From assembly GCF_002760655.1 (NCBI RefSeq), contig NZ_PDOC01000003.1, forward strand, positions 124,001-188,000: a stretch of 64,000 nucleotides of DNA, written 5' to 3'. The position numbers were made by a program, and so were the translations under genes. The stretch comes from Massilia eurypsychrophila. GTDB lineage: Bacteria > Pseudomonadota > Gammaproteobacteria > Burkholderiales > Burkholderiaceae_D. Each line of letters begins with the position of its first letter. Position 1 is the stretch's first letter. Of this stretch, positions 1 to 9,657 are shown piece by piece. The notes under the pieces were generated by a model. That model was given only the letters and a program-made list of their open reading frames with translations. It was not told the DNA's origin and searched no databases.

Positions 1-444
1 AATGCCGGTGTACTGGGCCGATACCATCTTCCATTCGCCGGCGCTCCTGTGCGCCACCAACGTCGCGCGCAGCGACATCTTGCGCGTTTCCCCGCTAGCG
101 GTCATCGTATAGGTCAGCTTGACCGTCTGGATCCCCACATCGCCATACACGCGCGTCAGCTCGTTATCGATAGTCAACGGCGGCGCCTGCGTCTTTTTCT
201 CCGGCGCGTAGAAGCCCAGCATCTTGGCGCGGTCGTCGAGCTCGCCGACCGGCGAGATTTCGACGTAGTTCTCCGCAGTTAACGCGCGTAGGGCTGGCAG
301 GTCGAAACTGCGCTGCGCTTCAAGAAATTTGCCTGTGAGGTCGGTCACCGCGGCGGCATCGTCCCGCGCGAACGCGCTCCCGCCGGCGATCGACAGCGAC
401 ACGGCAACGACGGCTACACGCACATGCGCAGCAAGCAGTTTCAT
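1..444 (-). CDS. Secreted SnoaL/NTF2-like (DUF4440-type) protein, 3' end cut off
   Basis: Reading from the ATG at 444 there is no stop before the window edge, so only the first 148 codons are seen. The first ~26 residues form a signal peptide (MKLLAAHV..., hydrophobic core, ending GGSAFA), which suggests export. The rest reads like an NTF2-fold domain of the DUF4440/SnoaL type: a helix with FLEAQRSFDLPALRAL, then ENYVEISPVGE, and later strand-like stretches (VKLTYTMT, WKMVSAQYTG). Such domains are often small-molecule binding or have no known activity, so no substrate can be named. It is divergent from the FMN reductase at 703. Confidence 0.65.
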   Translation of the reverse strand, partial: MKLLAAHVRVAVVAVSLSIAGGSAFARDDAAAVTDLTGKFLEAQRSFDLPALRALTAENYVEISPVGELDDRAKMLGFYAPEKKTQAPPLTIDNELTRVYGDVGIQTVKLTYTMTASGETRKMSLRATLVAHRSAGEWKMVSAQYTGI

Positions 445-702
445 GGGGGACTCCGGTGAATGGCAGGAATCGAATATACGGCACGAAAAGAATGCCAGTC
501 AACTTTGTGCATACACGCTGACAAGGGGCTGATTCTGCTGGCCGACGTTCGCTTGCGTGGCAAGGAAGGCGGCCGATAGGGCAGCCGGTGACGATCTCAA
601 CGGGTTTGAGCAAAATCTGGCAACATCATGCCGAAGTGGAAGCCGTCAGGCAGGCGTCCCGAGCGCGGTTGCACCATTCATCGTTTCATCCAAGGAGAAA
701 AA

Positions 703-1263
703 ATGTCCCAGACCTATCAAGTCGCTGTCCTCGTTGGCAGCCTGCGCAAGAAGTCATTCAACCGCATGCTGGCAAAGTCGATCGCCCAGATGGCGCAGCC
801 GGCGCTGTCGCTGAACATCGTTGAAATCGGCGATATGCCGTTCTATAACGAAGAGCTTGAAGAAGACGTGCCGGCTGCCTGGCAGCGCGTGCGCGAGGCC
901 GTCGGCGCCGCCGACGCGGTGCTGTTCGTCAGCCCGGAATACAACCGCTCCGTTCCAGCCGTCCTTAAAAACGCTGTCGACGTTCTGTCGCGGCCGTATG
1001 GCAAAGGCGCGCTGGGCGGCAAGCCGGCGGCGGTAGTCACGTCCAGCCCGGGTGCAATCGGCGGCTTCGGCGCCAATCATCACCTGCGTCAGTCGATCGT
1101 CGGCCTGGGGGTAATGGTCATGGGCGCGCCCGAGACGTATATCGGCAACATTGGCACCGCGTTCGATGAACAAGGCAATCTGATCAATCCGTCGACCAGG
1201 GAATTTCTGGAAAAATTCACGGTGGCCTTTCAAGAATGGATCGCGCTGACGGCTGCGCGCTAA
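703..1263 (+). CDS. NADPH-dependent FMN reductase family protein (chromate reductase/quinone reductase-like)
   Basis: A 186-residue flavodoxin-like oxidoreductase. The FMN phosphate loop GSLRKKSFN is near residue 12, and the family motif SPEYNRSVPAVLKNAVD is near residue 82. A following PGAIGGFGA loop matches NAD(P)H:FMN/quinone reductases such as E. coli ChrR/YieF. The start at 703 is preferred over an in-frame start at 628 because AAGGAG lies just upstream. The likely role is two-electron reduction of quinones or other electrophiles in the cytosol; the physiological substrate cannot be told from sequence. It appears monocistronic. Confidence 0.85.
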   Translation: MSQTYQVAVLVGSLRKKSFNRMLAKSIAQMAQPALSLNIVEIGDMPFYNEELEEDVPAAWQRVREAVGAADAVLFVSPEYNRSVPAVLKNAVDVLSRPYGKGALGGKPAAVVTSSPGAIGGFGANHHLRQSIVGLGVMVMGAPETYIGNIGTAFDEQGNLINPSTREFLEKFTVAFQEWIALTAAR

Positions 1264-1350
1264 GCAGCATTCCCCGCCATCAGGCGATGATAAGCCAGTT
1301 CGTCCGGCGTGCCGTTCGGTAAGGTTTCCTTCAGTGTGCCGGTCGCCAGG

Positions 1351-2184
1351 TCATGGCTCACCAGCGGCAGTGGCAGAGATGCGAATTTTTGCCAGTTTTT
1401 CCGCCAGCGAGGCTTCCGACAGCGGCCCAAGATGCGCATCGACCAGCTGGCCGCGTCCATCGAAGAACAGCGTTGTCGGCATGCCGGCCGAACCGACCGC
1501 GCGCGACGTGGCCGATAGCCGGTCGGTCAAGACGTTTTCCATCTGCAAACCTCGAGCCCGCAGGAAAGCTTGCACCTTGTCGGCCGATTCGCCCTGATTG
1601 GCGAAGACGTAGTGGACGCCGACATCGCGGCGCTGTGCGGCAGCAAGCACCGGCATTTCGCGGATGCATGGCGGACACCAGCTGGCCCACAGGTTGACGA
1701 CGGCCGGCTTTCCGCGCACCAGTTCCGGCAGCCGCACAGCGCGGCCGTCGAGTGCGGCGAGGGTCACATCCGGCACCGACTTGCCTGACTGCACCTGGGT
1801 CATCGCGGGTCCGCCCGACATGAACCACGCCAGCGCACCCGCCAGCACGCTGCCGATCAGCGGCTGGAGCAGGGCCCGCTGCCGCACCGCGCGCCATGTA
1901 CCGAAAGCGAGCGCGGCGCCGACGGCTGCGGGCACGTGGAAGCCGCCGTCGCGGATGTCGAGCATCGTCAGCGGCGCCTTGCTGTACTGCTCGAACCAGA
2001 TGACGACGAAGACCAGGCGGCCCGCGGCGAAGCCTGCGAGCAGCATGTCCGCCAAAACGGGGACGACCTTGACGTTGGCGCGCCGTCCGGCAACCATCCC
2101 CACCGCGGCGGCCGGCACCAGGCTGAGCAAAAGCATCAGGTGCGCGCCTAGAATGCTGACTGGTCCGATGTTAAAAGTATTCAT
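1351..2184 (-). CDS. Membrane-anchored TlpA-like thioredoxin with an Lgt-like N-terminal membrane domain
   Basis: 277 residues. The first ~120 are hydrophobic, with several membrane segments and the look of a shortened prolipoprotein diacylglyceryl transferase (Lgt) domain: an N-terminal GPVSILGAH segment and a DIRDGGFHVPA stretch. Residues ~135-270 form a periplasmic TlpA/ResA-type thioredoxin domain with the redox motif WASWCPPCIREMP and the cis-proline stretch AGMPTTLFF. The expected role is thiol-disulfide exchange in the periplasm, for example in cytochrome c maturation or oxidative defence. The Lgt part is too short and lacks clear catalytic segments, so it is probably only an anchor. 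In another frame the last bases stay open down to 1260, so the C-terminus is less certain. Confidence 0.75.
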   Translation of the reverse strand: MNTFNIGPVSILGAHLMLLLSLVPAAAVGMVAGRRANVKVVPVLADMLLAGFAAGRLVFVVIWFEQYSKAPLTMLDIRDGGFHVPAAVGAALAFGTWRAVRQRALLQPLIGSVLAGALAWFMSGGPAMTQVQSGKSVPDVTLAALDGRAVRLPELVRGKPAVVNLWASWCPPCIREMPVLAAAQRRDVGVHYVFANQGESADKVQAFLRARGLQMENVLTDRLSATSRAVGSAGMPTTLFFDGRGQLVDAHLGPLSEASLAEKLAKIRISATAAGEP

Positions 2185-2496
2185 GGTTGCATCTTAACGC
2201 GCGGCTGGGAAACCTGAACCAGACGCCGCATTTTCAGAGCGCAATGTTCGTCGGCCGAACTACGCCGCTGCCTTGGTCGTTTACAACATTTGTGCCAGGA
2301 CTGAATGCCTGGCCGTTGGCAACACGGTACGCGTAGCGCGGCCTGCAGGGACGCATCTCGAACAGGCGATGCACTGACCGGGCAGCACCGGCGCGCGGCG
2401 TCGCGTTGAATGAACTTAAGCCCGCTCGCCGATGTCGTAACACCATCTTCTTCGCCGCGCCTTCCGCCGTGCGGCGTCAACGTGACAGGATGGTGT
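2185..2496. other. Intergenic region between divergent genes
   Basis: About 310 bases between the divergent thioredoxin-like gene and the GGDEF-EAL gene. The reading frame of the latter is open back to 2410, so part of this could be coding if that ATG is used. I see no hairpin terminator, tandem repeat or recognisable operator here. Confidence 0.4.
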
Positions 2497-5022
2497 ATGG
2501 CGCATTCGCTTACCTGGTCGGCGCTCAGCAAGTTCGAAATGGCTGAGATGTTCCGGTTGATGGCCGACGAAATCCGGGAAACCGCAATTTTCCTGATGGA
2601 TACGAACGGGATCATCACGGCGTGGAACGACGGCGCCGCCGAAATGAAGGGCTATACCGCCGAGGAAGCGGTCGGGCAGTTCTTCGGCATCCTCTACACG
2701 CAAGAGGACCGGGACGCCGAAGCGCCGCAGCACAACCTGGCTATGGCGGCCCAGCAGGGCTACTTCCGCGAAGAAAGTTGGAGGGAACGAAAGGATGGCA
2801 CGCTGTTCTGGGCGCGCATCGCCCTGACCGCCTTGCGTGACGAGGACGGCACGATGATCGGCTTTTCCAAGGTCACGCTCGACCTGACGCACCACAAGCG
2901 GCTGGAAGAATGCGTCAAGGAAAAGGAGGAAACCCAGCGCATCATGGAAGCGGCCAGCGCCGGCACCTGGTCGTGGACGCCGGCCACGGCGCGCCTCAAA
3001 GTGTCCGAGCACCTGGCCGCACTGCTCGGCTACCCCAGCGAAACGTACACGCTGAGCCGCTCGCAGTCGCTGTCGCTGATCCATCCGGACGACGAAGACA
3101 AGGTCGCCGCCCAGCTGCGCTACGACGTCGGCGCGGTGCGCCCGGCGCCGGTGATGGCCGAGTTGCGTGTGCGCGGCGTCGACGGCGACTATCAGTGGGT
3201 CTACATGCGCGCGCAGTGGCGGCGCGACGAGGCGGACGAATCGCTGGTGCTGCACGGCGTCTGCGTGGCGATCCAGGAACTGAAGAACGCCCAGCGCGAG
3301 CGCGAAAACCTGTTTGCGCGGCTGCAGGAAGAGGAGCAGCGCGCCCAGATCACGCTGCGTTCGATCGCCGATGGCGTCATCACCGTCGATGCGGCCGGCG
3401 CCGTGGCCCAGCTCAATCCGGCCGCCGAGCGCCTGACCGGCTGGAGCGCCGAGCAGGCGCGCGGCAGGCAGGCCAGCGAGGTGTTCCACGTGAGGGCGCA
3501 CGAAAAGGGCGATGCCGAACCGCAGGAGGCCGTGCTCAATCCGATCGAACTGGCGCTGCGCGAGAACCGGGTCGTCTCGGCGCCGCGCAACGCCACGCTG
3601 ATCAGCCGGCACGGCCACCGCCATTCGGTCGCCTACGCCTGCGCGCCGCTGCGCATCATGGACGAGCAGCGTCCGGAAGGCGCGGTGTTGACCATCCACG
3701 ACGTGACGGAGTCGAAGGGCCTGCTCGACGACCTGACCTACCAGGCCAGCCACGACGCGCTCACTGGCCTGCTCAACCGGCGCGAATTTGCCATCAAGCT
3801 GCAGCGCACCCTCGACCGCGTCAAGGCCGAGCACTCGCACGGCGCCGCGCTGCTGTACATGGACCTGGACCAGTTCAAGATCGTCAACGACACCTGCGGC
3901 CATTCGGCCGGCGACGACCTGTTGCAGCAGCTTGCCACCGAATACCGCACGCACGTGCGCGAGCGCGACACGCTGGCGCGCCTTGGTGGCGACGAGTTCG
4001 CGCTCATCGTCGAGCATTGCTCGATCGAGGAAGCGCTGGTGGTGGCCAACAAGGTGCTGGCGACGACGCACCGCTTCCGCTACACCTGCGCCGGCCAGTC
4101 GTTCCAGATCGGCGTCAGCATCGGCCTCATTCCCATCCATCACGGCACCACCAATGTGGAAGAAGCGCTGCGCCTGGCCGACCACGCCTGCTACATCGCC
4201 AAGGAGGCGGGGCGCAACCGCGTGTTCGTGCAGCGCTCCGGCGACGTCGACGTGCAGCGCCGGCGCAATGACATGCACTGGGCCGCCAAGCTGGGCGACG
4301 CCTTCAGCAACGGCCAGCTGCAGTTGTTCGTCCAGCCGATCCGCGCGGTCGGTAAGGCCCAGCGCGGGCTGCACTACGAAGTGCTGCTGCGCATCCAGGA
4401 GGACGACAGTGCGCCGATCGAGCCGGCCATGTTCCTGCCGGCGGCCAACCGCTACGACCTGATGCCCAGCGTCGACCGCTGGGTGCTGAGCCAGACGGTC
4501 GCCTGGCTCGAAGGGCACGCCGAGCACGTCGAGGCGCTGGAAATGTGCTCGATGAACGTGTCGCAACGCGCGCTGGCCGACGATGCGTTCCGCGATTTCG
4601 CCGTCGAGCTGCTGGGGTCCATGTCGGTGCCGGCGCACAAGCTGTGCTTCGAGATCGCCGAAACGGGCGCCTGCGCCAACTTGCACAAGACGCTCGAGTT
4701 CATCGACCGGCTCAAGCAGCTGGGCTGCCGCTTCGCGCTCGACGATTTTGGCACCGGCATGGCGTCGTTTTCGTACCTGAAGCAGATTCCGGTCGACTTC
4801 GTCAAGATCGACGGCTCGTTCATCTCCATGATGACGAGCAGCAGGATCGACTATGAAATGGTGCGCTTTACCAATGAAATCAGCCACGTGATGGGACGCC
4901 AGACCATCGCCGAGTACGTCGCCGACAGCGCCACCTTGGAGGCGCTGGAGAACATCGGCGTCGACTTCGCCCAGGGCTTCTTGCTGGGCGAACCGCGCCC
5001 GATGGCGTTGTCGTTTGCGTGA
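2497..5022 (+). CDS. PAS-PAS-PAS-GGDEF-EAL protein (cyclic di-GMP synthesis/degradation)
   Basis: A cytoplasmic sensor of ~841 residues without membrane segments. It has three PAS-type modules (about 15-135, 145-270 and 280-405), then GGDEF (about 410-570) and EAL (about 590-835). The GGDEF active site is intact (LGGDEF, near residue 497), with an RxxD inhibitory site (RERD) five residues before it. The EAL domain has EVL in place of EAL (EVLLR) but keeps the DDFGTG metal-binding motif and downstream KIDG, so phosphodiesterase activity is plausible. Which activity dominates cannot be told. ATG 2410 is also in frame; 2497 is chosen because the PAS homology starts soon after it. Confidence 0.88.
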   Translation: MAHSLTWSALSKFEMAEMFRLMADEIRETAIFLMDTNGIITAWNDGAAEMKGYTAEEAVGQFFGILYTQEDRDAEAPQHNLAMAAQQGYFREESWRERKDGTLFWARIALTALRDEDGTMIGFSKVTLDLTHHKRLEECVKEKEETQRIMEAASAGTWSWTPATARLKVSEHLAALLGYPSETYTLSRSQSLSLIHPDDEDKVAAQLRYDVGAVRPAPVMAELRVRGVDGDYQWVYMRAQWRRDEADESLVLHGVCVAIQELKNAQRERENLFARLQEEEQRAQITLRSIADGVITVDAAGAVAQLNPAAERLTGWSAEQARGRQASEVFHVRAHEKGDAEPQEAVLNPIELALRENRVVSAPRNATLISRHGHRHSVAYACAPLRIMDEQRPEGAVLTIHDVTESKGLLDDLTYQASHDALTGLLNRREFAIKLQRTLDRVKAEHSHGAALLYMDLDQFKIVNDTCGHSAGDDLLQQLATEYRTHVRERDTLARLGGDEFALIVEHCSIEEALVVANKVLATTHRFRYTCAGQSFQIGVSIGLIPIHHGTTNVEEALRLADHACYIAKEAGRNRVFVQRSGDVDVQRRRNDMHWAAKLGDAFSNGQLQLFVQPIRAVGKAQRGLHYEVLLRIQEDDSAPIEPAMFLPAANRYDLMPSVDRWVLSQTVAWLEGHAEHVEALEMCSMNVSQRALADDAFRDFAVELLGSMSVPAHKLCFEIAETGACANLHKTLEFIDRLKQLGCRFALDDFGTGMASFSYLKQIPVDFVKIDGSFISMMTSSRIDYEMVRFTNEISHVMGRQTIAEYVADSATLEALENIGVDFAQGFLLGEPRPMALSFA

Positions 5023-5063
5023 CGCCGCGCCACCTGTCGCCGGATGTAAAGTGAGCGCCGCCC

Positions 5064-5810
5064 ATGCAGCTTCAGGGACTCAAGGATAAGGTGGCGATCG
5101 TCACCGGCGCTGCCGGCGGGATCGGCCTGGCCTGCGCGCGGCGCCTGCTCGGCGAGGGTGCGCGCGTGGTGCTGGCCGACCGCGACGAGGCCCGCTTGCA
5201 GCAGGCGTGCGAGGCGCTGCGCAAGAGTGCCGCGGCCAGGGTGCTGGCCAGCCGGTGCGATGTCGGCGTCGAGGCCGACGTCGTCGCCACGGTCGAGCTG
5301 GCGATCGGCACCTGGGAGCGGCTCGATATCGTCGTCAACAATGCCGGCCTGATGCTGTTCAAGCCGATCGAGCAGCTCACCGAGGACGACTGGCGGCGCG
5401 TGCTGCAGGTCGATTTGCTCGGCGCCTTCTTCTTCATTCGCCAGGCGTTCCTGAAGATGGACCGCGGCGGGGCGATCGTCAACGTCTCGAGCGTGCACGC
5501 GCTGGAGACGTCGGCCCTGGTGTCGGCGTATGCGGCGGCCAAGGCCGCGCTGCTGTCGCTGACCCGATCGGCGGCCATCGAAGCCAAGCCAAAGGGCATC
5601 CGGGTCAACGCCATCCTGCCGGGCGCGGTCGACACGCCGATGTTGTGGTCAAATCCGAACGTCAAGTCGGGCGTCGAAAGAGTGCGGCCGGACGATGTCG
5701 GCACGGTCGACGAGATCGCCGCGGCGATCGTCTTCCTCGCCTCCGACGACGCGCTGTTCGTGCATGGCGCGGCGCTGCGGGTCGATGGCGGCCGGCTCGG
5801 CGCGCTATGA
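5064..5810 (+). CDS. Short-chain dehydrogenase/reductase
   Basis: 248 residues with the classical SDR layout: the cofactor motif TGAAGGIG near residue 14, NNAG near residue 90, a catalytic Ser (VNVSSVHA), and the YxxxK motif as YAAAK near residue 155. A PGAVDTPM loop follows. The aspartate after beta-2 (LADRDEA) suggests NAD(H) rather than NADP(H). The substrate is unknown. It starts 41 bases after the GGDEF-EAL gene and may be co-transcribed with it, though no functional link is evident. Confidence 0.85.
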   Translation: MQLQGLKDKVAIVTGAAGGIGLACARRLLGEGARVVLADRDEARLQQACEALRKSAAARVLASRCDVGVEADVVATVELAIGTWERLDIVVNNAGLMLFKPIEQLTEDDWRRVLQVDLLGAFFFIRQAFLKMDRGGAIVNVSSVHALETSALVSAYAAAKAALLSLTRSAAIEAKPKGIRVNAILPGAVDTPMLWSNPNVKSGVERVRPDDVGTVDEIAAAIVFLASDDALFVHGAALRVDGGRLGAL

Positions 5811-5833
5811 ATGCCGGCGGGCGCCGGCCGGCG

Positions 5834-6631
5834 TCAGCCGCAGCCGAGCACCTTGATGTCGCCCGGACAGCGCAGGTAGCGCGCGCGGATCTTGCGGTAC
5901 TCGCCGTCGGCAATCATCGCCTGCAGCGCCTGGTTGAAGGCGGCCACGGTCTGCGGCGAGACGCTGCGCTTGCTGAAGGCGACCATCGCCATGTTGGTCG
6001 AGACGATCACGCCGCTCGCCGTCAGCGTGTCGGCCAGCCCGAGCTGCTGCAGTTCCAGCGCGGCGCTCGCCTCGTCGGCGATCATGCCGTCGATGCGGCC
6101 CAGTTCCATCATCTTCCACGCGTTGCGCCGCTGCGTGATCGACACCTGGTTTTCCCTGAAGCGCGGATTGGCCTTGAGCTTGTCGAACAGGTCGCCATAC
6201 GACACGCCGATCTGCACGCCGAGCTGGAAGCGGGTGCCGATGATGTCGTCGAGCTTGTTCAGCTTGTAGGTCGAGCGTGCTTTCGGTCCCAGGTACAGCA
6301 GGTTGGGCGACTGCAGCGACGGCTTGGAAAAGTACGCAAACGCGTCGCGTTCGGCACTGCGAAAGCTGCTGGGCAGCACATCGAGCCGTCCTGCTTCGAG
6401 TTCGGCCAGCGCGCGCGCCCATGGCATTTCGACGAAAACGGCTTCGCAGCCCATGCGCTTGAGGATCGCGCGCGTCAGGTCTGCATCGAATCCCCGGATC
6501 TGGCCGTCCGGCCCGCGGAACGAGTAGGGTGCATCGTCATAACACCGCACAGTTTTGCTGCAAGCGTGGGCGTCGAGCGCCGGCAGCAACGACATCGCCA
6601 TGACACCCAACATGTTCAGGACCTTCGTCAC
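5834..6631 (-). CDS. Periplasmic solute-binding protein, family 3 (SBP_bac_3)
   Basis: 265 residues with an N-terminal signal peptide ending near DAHA-CSK. The mature protein follows the ABC amino-acid binding fold: DAPYSFRGPDGQIRGFDADL at the start, then EMPWARALAELEAGRLDV. No permease or ATPase gene is adjacent, so it may be an orphan sensor-type binding protein rather than part of a transporter, as is common in Oxalobacteraceae. A second protein of this type lies at 18728-19456. The ligand is unknown. Confidence 0.75.
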   Translation of the reverse strand: MTKVLNMLGVMAMSLLPALDAHACSKTVRCYDDAPYSFRGPDGQIRGFDADLTRAILKRMGCEAVFVEMPWARALAELEAGRLDVLPSSFRSAERDAFAYFSKPSLQSPNLLYLGPKARSTYKLNKLDDIIGTRFQLGVQIGVSYGDLFDKLKANPRFRENQVSITQRRNAWKMMELGRIDGMIADEASAALELQQLGLADTLTASGVIVSTNMAMVAFSKRSVSPQTVAAFNQALQAMIADGEYRKIRARYLRCPGDIKVLGCG

Positions 6632-6732
6632 AACCTTACCTCGCGTCGATCACATTGCATATTTGAACATCGTACGCGCAAAACCGCCGCCTGTGTAGGG
6701 CACCGCGTTGGCGGCAGCGGCCAGGCCGGCGT

Positions 6733-7788
6733 TCATGCCGCGTGGGCTGCGCGCTTGCCAGGGCCGGCAGTGCGAAAGCGGGCGCGAAACTCGTGCGGAC
6801 CGATGTCGAGGTGGCGCCTGAAAGCGAGCCGCATCGCCTCGGCCGACGCAAAGCCGCAGCGCGCCGCGATGCGCGCGACCGAGTCGGTGCCATCGGTCAG
6901 GCCGCGCCGGGCGGCATCGATGCGCATCTTCTCGAGGTACTTTGCCGGCGCGATGTTCATCGCCTCGACGAACCTGCGGGCGAAGTTGCGCGGACTCATG
7001 GGGACGGGTTCGGCCAGCCGGTCAATCGACAGGTCGCTTGACCGGCTGTGCTGGATCCATTCGGTCAGCGCGGCGAAGCGATGCGGATCGTCCGCTGCCG
7101 CTTCGGCGGCGAGCGGTGCGCTGAACTGGGCCTGGCCGCCGGGACGCTTCAGAAACACCACCAGGTTGCGCGCCACTTCCAGCGCCAGCTGCCGGCCCAT
7201 GTCCGTTTCCAGGATCGACAGCGAATAGTCGATGCCGGCGCTGATGCCGGCGGAACTGTGCCAAGGGCCATCGTTGATGAACAGGGCATGCGGGTCGAGC
7301 CGGACGTCGGGAAACAGGGCGGCGAACTCGTCGAAGTGGCTCCAGTGCGTGGTTGCCCGCAATTGCTTCAGCAAGCCCGTTGCCGCCAGCGGAAACAGGC
7401 CGGTGCAGATTGACGCGACGCGGGGAACCCGTCGGCACAGTGCCGTCAAGGCGCCGATCAACGCGCTGTCGCGCACCGCCGCGCGCGCGCCGACGCCGCC
7501 AGCGATGAGCACGGTGTCGGCCTGCAGGGCGGGGTCGACAATCGATTCCGACGCCAGCAGCGCAATGCCAGATGTCGTCATGACCGGGCCTGCTTGCGGG
7601 GCGGCGACGACAAGCTCGTAAGGCGCCGGCCTGCCGGCACTCCGGCAGCAGGTATTGGCCATGGCGAACACCTCGAGCGGACCGGTGATGTCGAGCATCT
7701 GGGCGGGGCCGAAAGCGGCGATGACGATCCGGTGGCGTGGCTGCATGGCTGGCTTCATGGCGTGGCAAATGATGGCAGGAGCTTGCAT
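6733..7788 (-). CDS. GlxA-family transcriptional regulator (DJ-1/PfpI domain plus AraC helix-turn-helix)
   Basis: About 351 residues. The first ~180 form a DJ-1/PfpI-like domain (RIVIAAFGPAQMLDITGPLEVF, then a nucleophile-elbow-like stretch with Cys in VASICTGLFPLAATG). The last ~110 form an AraC-type double helix-turn-helix (MSPRNFARRFVEAMNIAPAKYL, ARCGFASAEAMRLAFRRH). Members of this family regulate amine or amino-acid related genes; the effector here is unknown. ATGs at 7815, 7788 and 7746 are all in frame, none with a strong ribosome site; 7746 begins just before the domain. Confidence 0.82.
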   Translation of the reverse strand: MQAPAIICHAMKPAMQPRHRIVIAAFGPAQMLDITGPLEVFAMANTCCRSAGRPAPYELVVAAPQAGPVMTTSGIALLASESIVDPALQADTVLIAGGVGARAAVRDSALIGALTALCRRVPRVASICTGLFPLAATGLLKQLRATTHWSHFDEFAALFPDVRLDPHALFINDGPWHSSAGISAGIDYSLSILETDMGRQLALEVARNLVVFLKRPGGQAQFSAPLAAEAAADDPHRFAALTEWIQHSRSSDLSIDRLAEPVPMSPRNFARRFVEAMNIAPAKYLEKMRIDAARRGLTDGTDSVARIAARCGFASAEAMRLAFRRHLDIGPHEFRARFRTAGPGKRAAHAA

Positions 7789-7938
7789 AGTGAGGCCAAG
7801 GCCCGTCCCGGCCAAGCAGAATCGGCGCCGCCGCCGGCGCGGGCGCGGCGCCAGTTGGCAGAAAAGCGGGACCGCTTTGTCCGCAGCGGCGGCAGCGAGC
7901 GCGACATCCTCGCAATCTCCCTTTTCCTGAAAGACACC

Positions 7939-8398
7939 ATGAAGCTATCTTTTCGCCTTGCGCTTGCGCTCGTCGCTTGCATTGGCCTGCTGTCCGCCTG
8001 TTCGATGTTCAGTGCGACGGCCGACCTCGACCTGCGCCTGACGCGCCCGTCCATCAACGCCCGCTACGTCGTGTCGATGCGTCCGCTGGGCGAGCCGGCG
8101 GCCATCAATCAGATCCATGCATGGCAAATCATCGTCACCAGCAGCGCCGGCGCCGGTGGTTGACGCGAAGATCGCCTTTTCGGGCGGAATGCCCCAGCAT
8201 GGCCATGGCTATCCGACCAGGCCGGCCGTCACCGCCAATCTCGGCGAGGGCCGTTATCGCTTGAGCGGGATGAAGTTCAGCATGAGCGGATGGTGGGAAA
8301 TGAAGCTCAACATCGGCTCGACGCTCGGCGCCGATCAGGTGGTCTTCAACACGGTCGTCGTTGCCGATGCGCCGCCACAGCTGGCCGCCGCCCGATGA
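7939..8398 (+). pseudogene. Small FixH/YtkA-like lipoprotein, interrupted by a one-base frameshift
   Basis: The ATG at 7939 opens a lipoprotein signal peptide (lipobox LLSAC, Cys about residue 18). The reading frame stops at 8161, but the neighbouring frame continues the same protein (APVVDAKIAFSGGMPQHGHGY..., GEGRYRLSGMKFSMSGWWEM) to a TGA ending at 8398. One missing base in the GC-rich run near 8145-8160 explains it. The C-terminal half resembles the FixH/YtkA-like fold with its GMPxHGHG motif, often a periplasmic metal- or redox-associated protein. The stop overlaps the peroxidase start by four bases (ATGA), so the two were co-expressed. Either a real mutation or a sequencing indel. Confidence 0.6.
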
Positions 8399-9629
8399 GC
8401 CAGGGCCCACGCGGCGGCGTGGCGAACCGGACGCGCGCCCTGGCCGCTTACCTGTGCTGCCTGCTGGCGCAGGCAGCAACCGGCGCCGACGACGTCTGGA
8501 GCGCGAGCGAACGTGCCACGCTGGCGTCGCTGCAGCTGTCGCGCATGCCCGCCGCGCGCACCGATCCGTCGAATGCCTGCGAAGGCTCGCCGGCGGCGGC
8601 GGCGCTGGGCAAGCGGTTGTTTTTCGACGAGCGCCTGAGCGCCAATCAAAAGGTCGCCTGCGCCACTTGCCACATCCCGGACAAGCAGTTCCAGGACGGC
8701 AAGCGCACCGGTGTCGGCGTCGGTGTCGGCATCCGCCGCACCATGCCGGTGGGCGACCTCGGCGGCCAGGCCTGGCTGTTCTGGGACGGCCGCAAGGACA
8801 GCCTGTGGGCGCAGGCGCTCGGGCCGCTGGAAGACCCGAACGAGCATGGCGGCAACCGGCTCGCCTTTGCCAAACTGATGCGTCAGCACTATCGAAGCGA
8901 CTACGAGGCGCTGTTTTCCGCCATGCCGAACCTGGACGGCCTGCCCCAACACGCCGGCCCGAACGGCACGGCGGCCGAACGCGCCGCCTGGAACAAGCTA
9001 AGCGAAGCGCAGCGGCGCGACGTGTCGCGCGTGTTTGCCAACATCGGCAAGGCCATCGCCGCATACGAAGCGACCTTGCATCACGGCCCGGCGCCGTTCG
9101 ACAACTACATCGGCGCGACCTTGCGCGGCGCGCCTGCGGCGCCGGCCATGTTGTCGTCGTCGGAAAAGCGCGGCCTGCGGCTGTTCATCGGCAAGGCCGA
9201 ATGCATCTCCTGCCATGGCGGGCCACTGCTGACGGACCAGCATTTTCATAACACCGGCGTACCGGCGCGCGATTCGCCAGCCGAACTTGGCCGCGCAAGC
9301 GCCGTGGCCGCCATGCTGCGCGACCAGTTCAACTGCCTTGGCGCGTATAGCGACGCGCGGCCCGACGACTGCCAGGAATTGCAGTTTGTCGCGCGTGACG
9401 ATCCGCACATGGTCGGCGCGTTCAAGACGCCAGGCCTGCGCAATGTCGCGCTGCGAGCGCCGTATATGCATGCCGGACAGATCGCCACGCTGACCGGTGT
9501 CGTGCGCCACTACGCCGCGGCGCCGGCGGCCGCAGCGAACGCAAGCCGCTGCGATTGTCCGAACAGGAAATTGCCGACCTGGCCGGCTTTCTGGCGACGT
9601 TGTCGGGCCCGATCGTGGAGCGCAAATGA
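8395..9629 (+). pseudogene. Di-haem cytochrome c peroxidase/MauG-family protein, frameshifted near its 3' end
   Basis: From ATG 8395 there is a signal peptide, then two c-type haem motifs, CATCH (in VACATCHIPDKQFQDG) and CISCH (in ECISCHGGPL). The conserved tail KTPGLRNVALRAPYMHAG is also present, all typical of bacterial di-haem peroxidases. Near 9520-9535 the frame is lost: the true C-terminus (GRSERKPLRLSEQE..., ending IVERK) is in another frame and stops at 9629. A one-base deletion fits. Without correction the frame runs on into the next gene and would give a false 600-residue fusion. Expected role: periplasmic H2O2 removal or oxidative maturation of a partner. Confidence 0.7.
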
Positions 9630-9657
9630 CGACGCCTCAACTTTCAAAGAACACCCG

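Noticed and set aside
1260-1350. Alternative C-terminus for the thioredoxin-like gene in another frame (LPLPLVSHDLATGTLKET...)
   Set aside because: Looks protein-like but the TlpA domain is already complete; too short to call a separate gene or frameshift.
2416-4887. An 823-codon open frame antisense to the GGDEF-EAL gene
   Set aside because: High GC with strong third-position bias opens the complementary frame; its product is low-complexity, with no domain, and the sense protein is unmistakable.
5207-7228. A 673-codon plus-strand frame running across the SDR gene, the solute-binding protein and into the regulator
   Set aside because: It spans real genes on both strands, and its sequence is compositionally a shadow.
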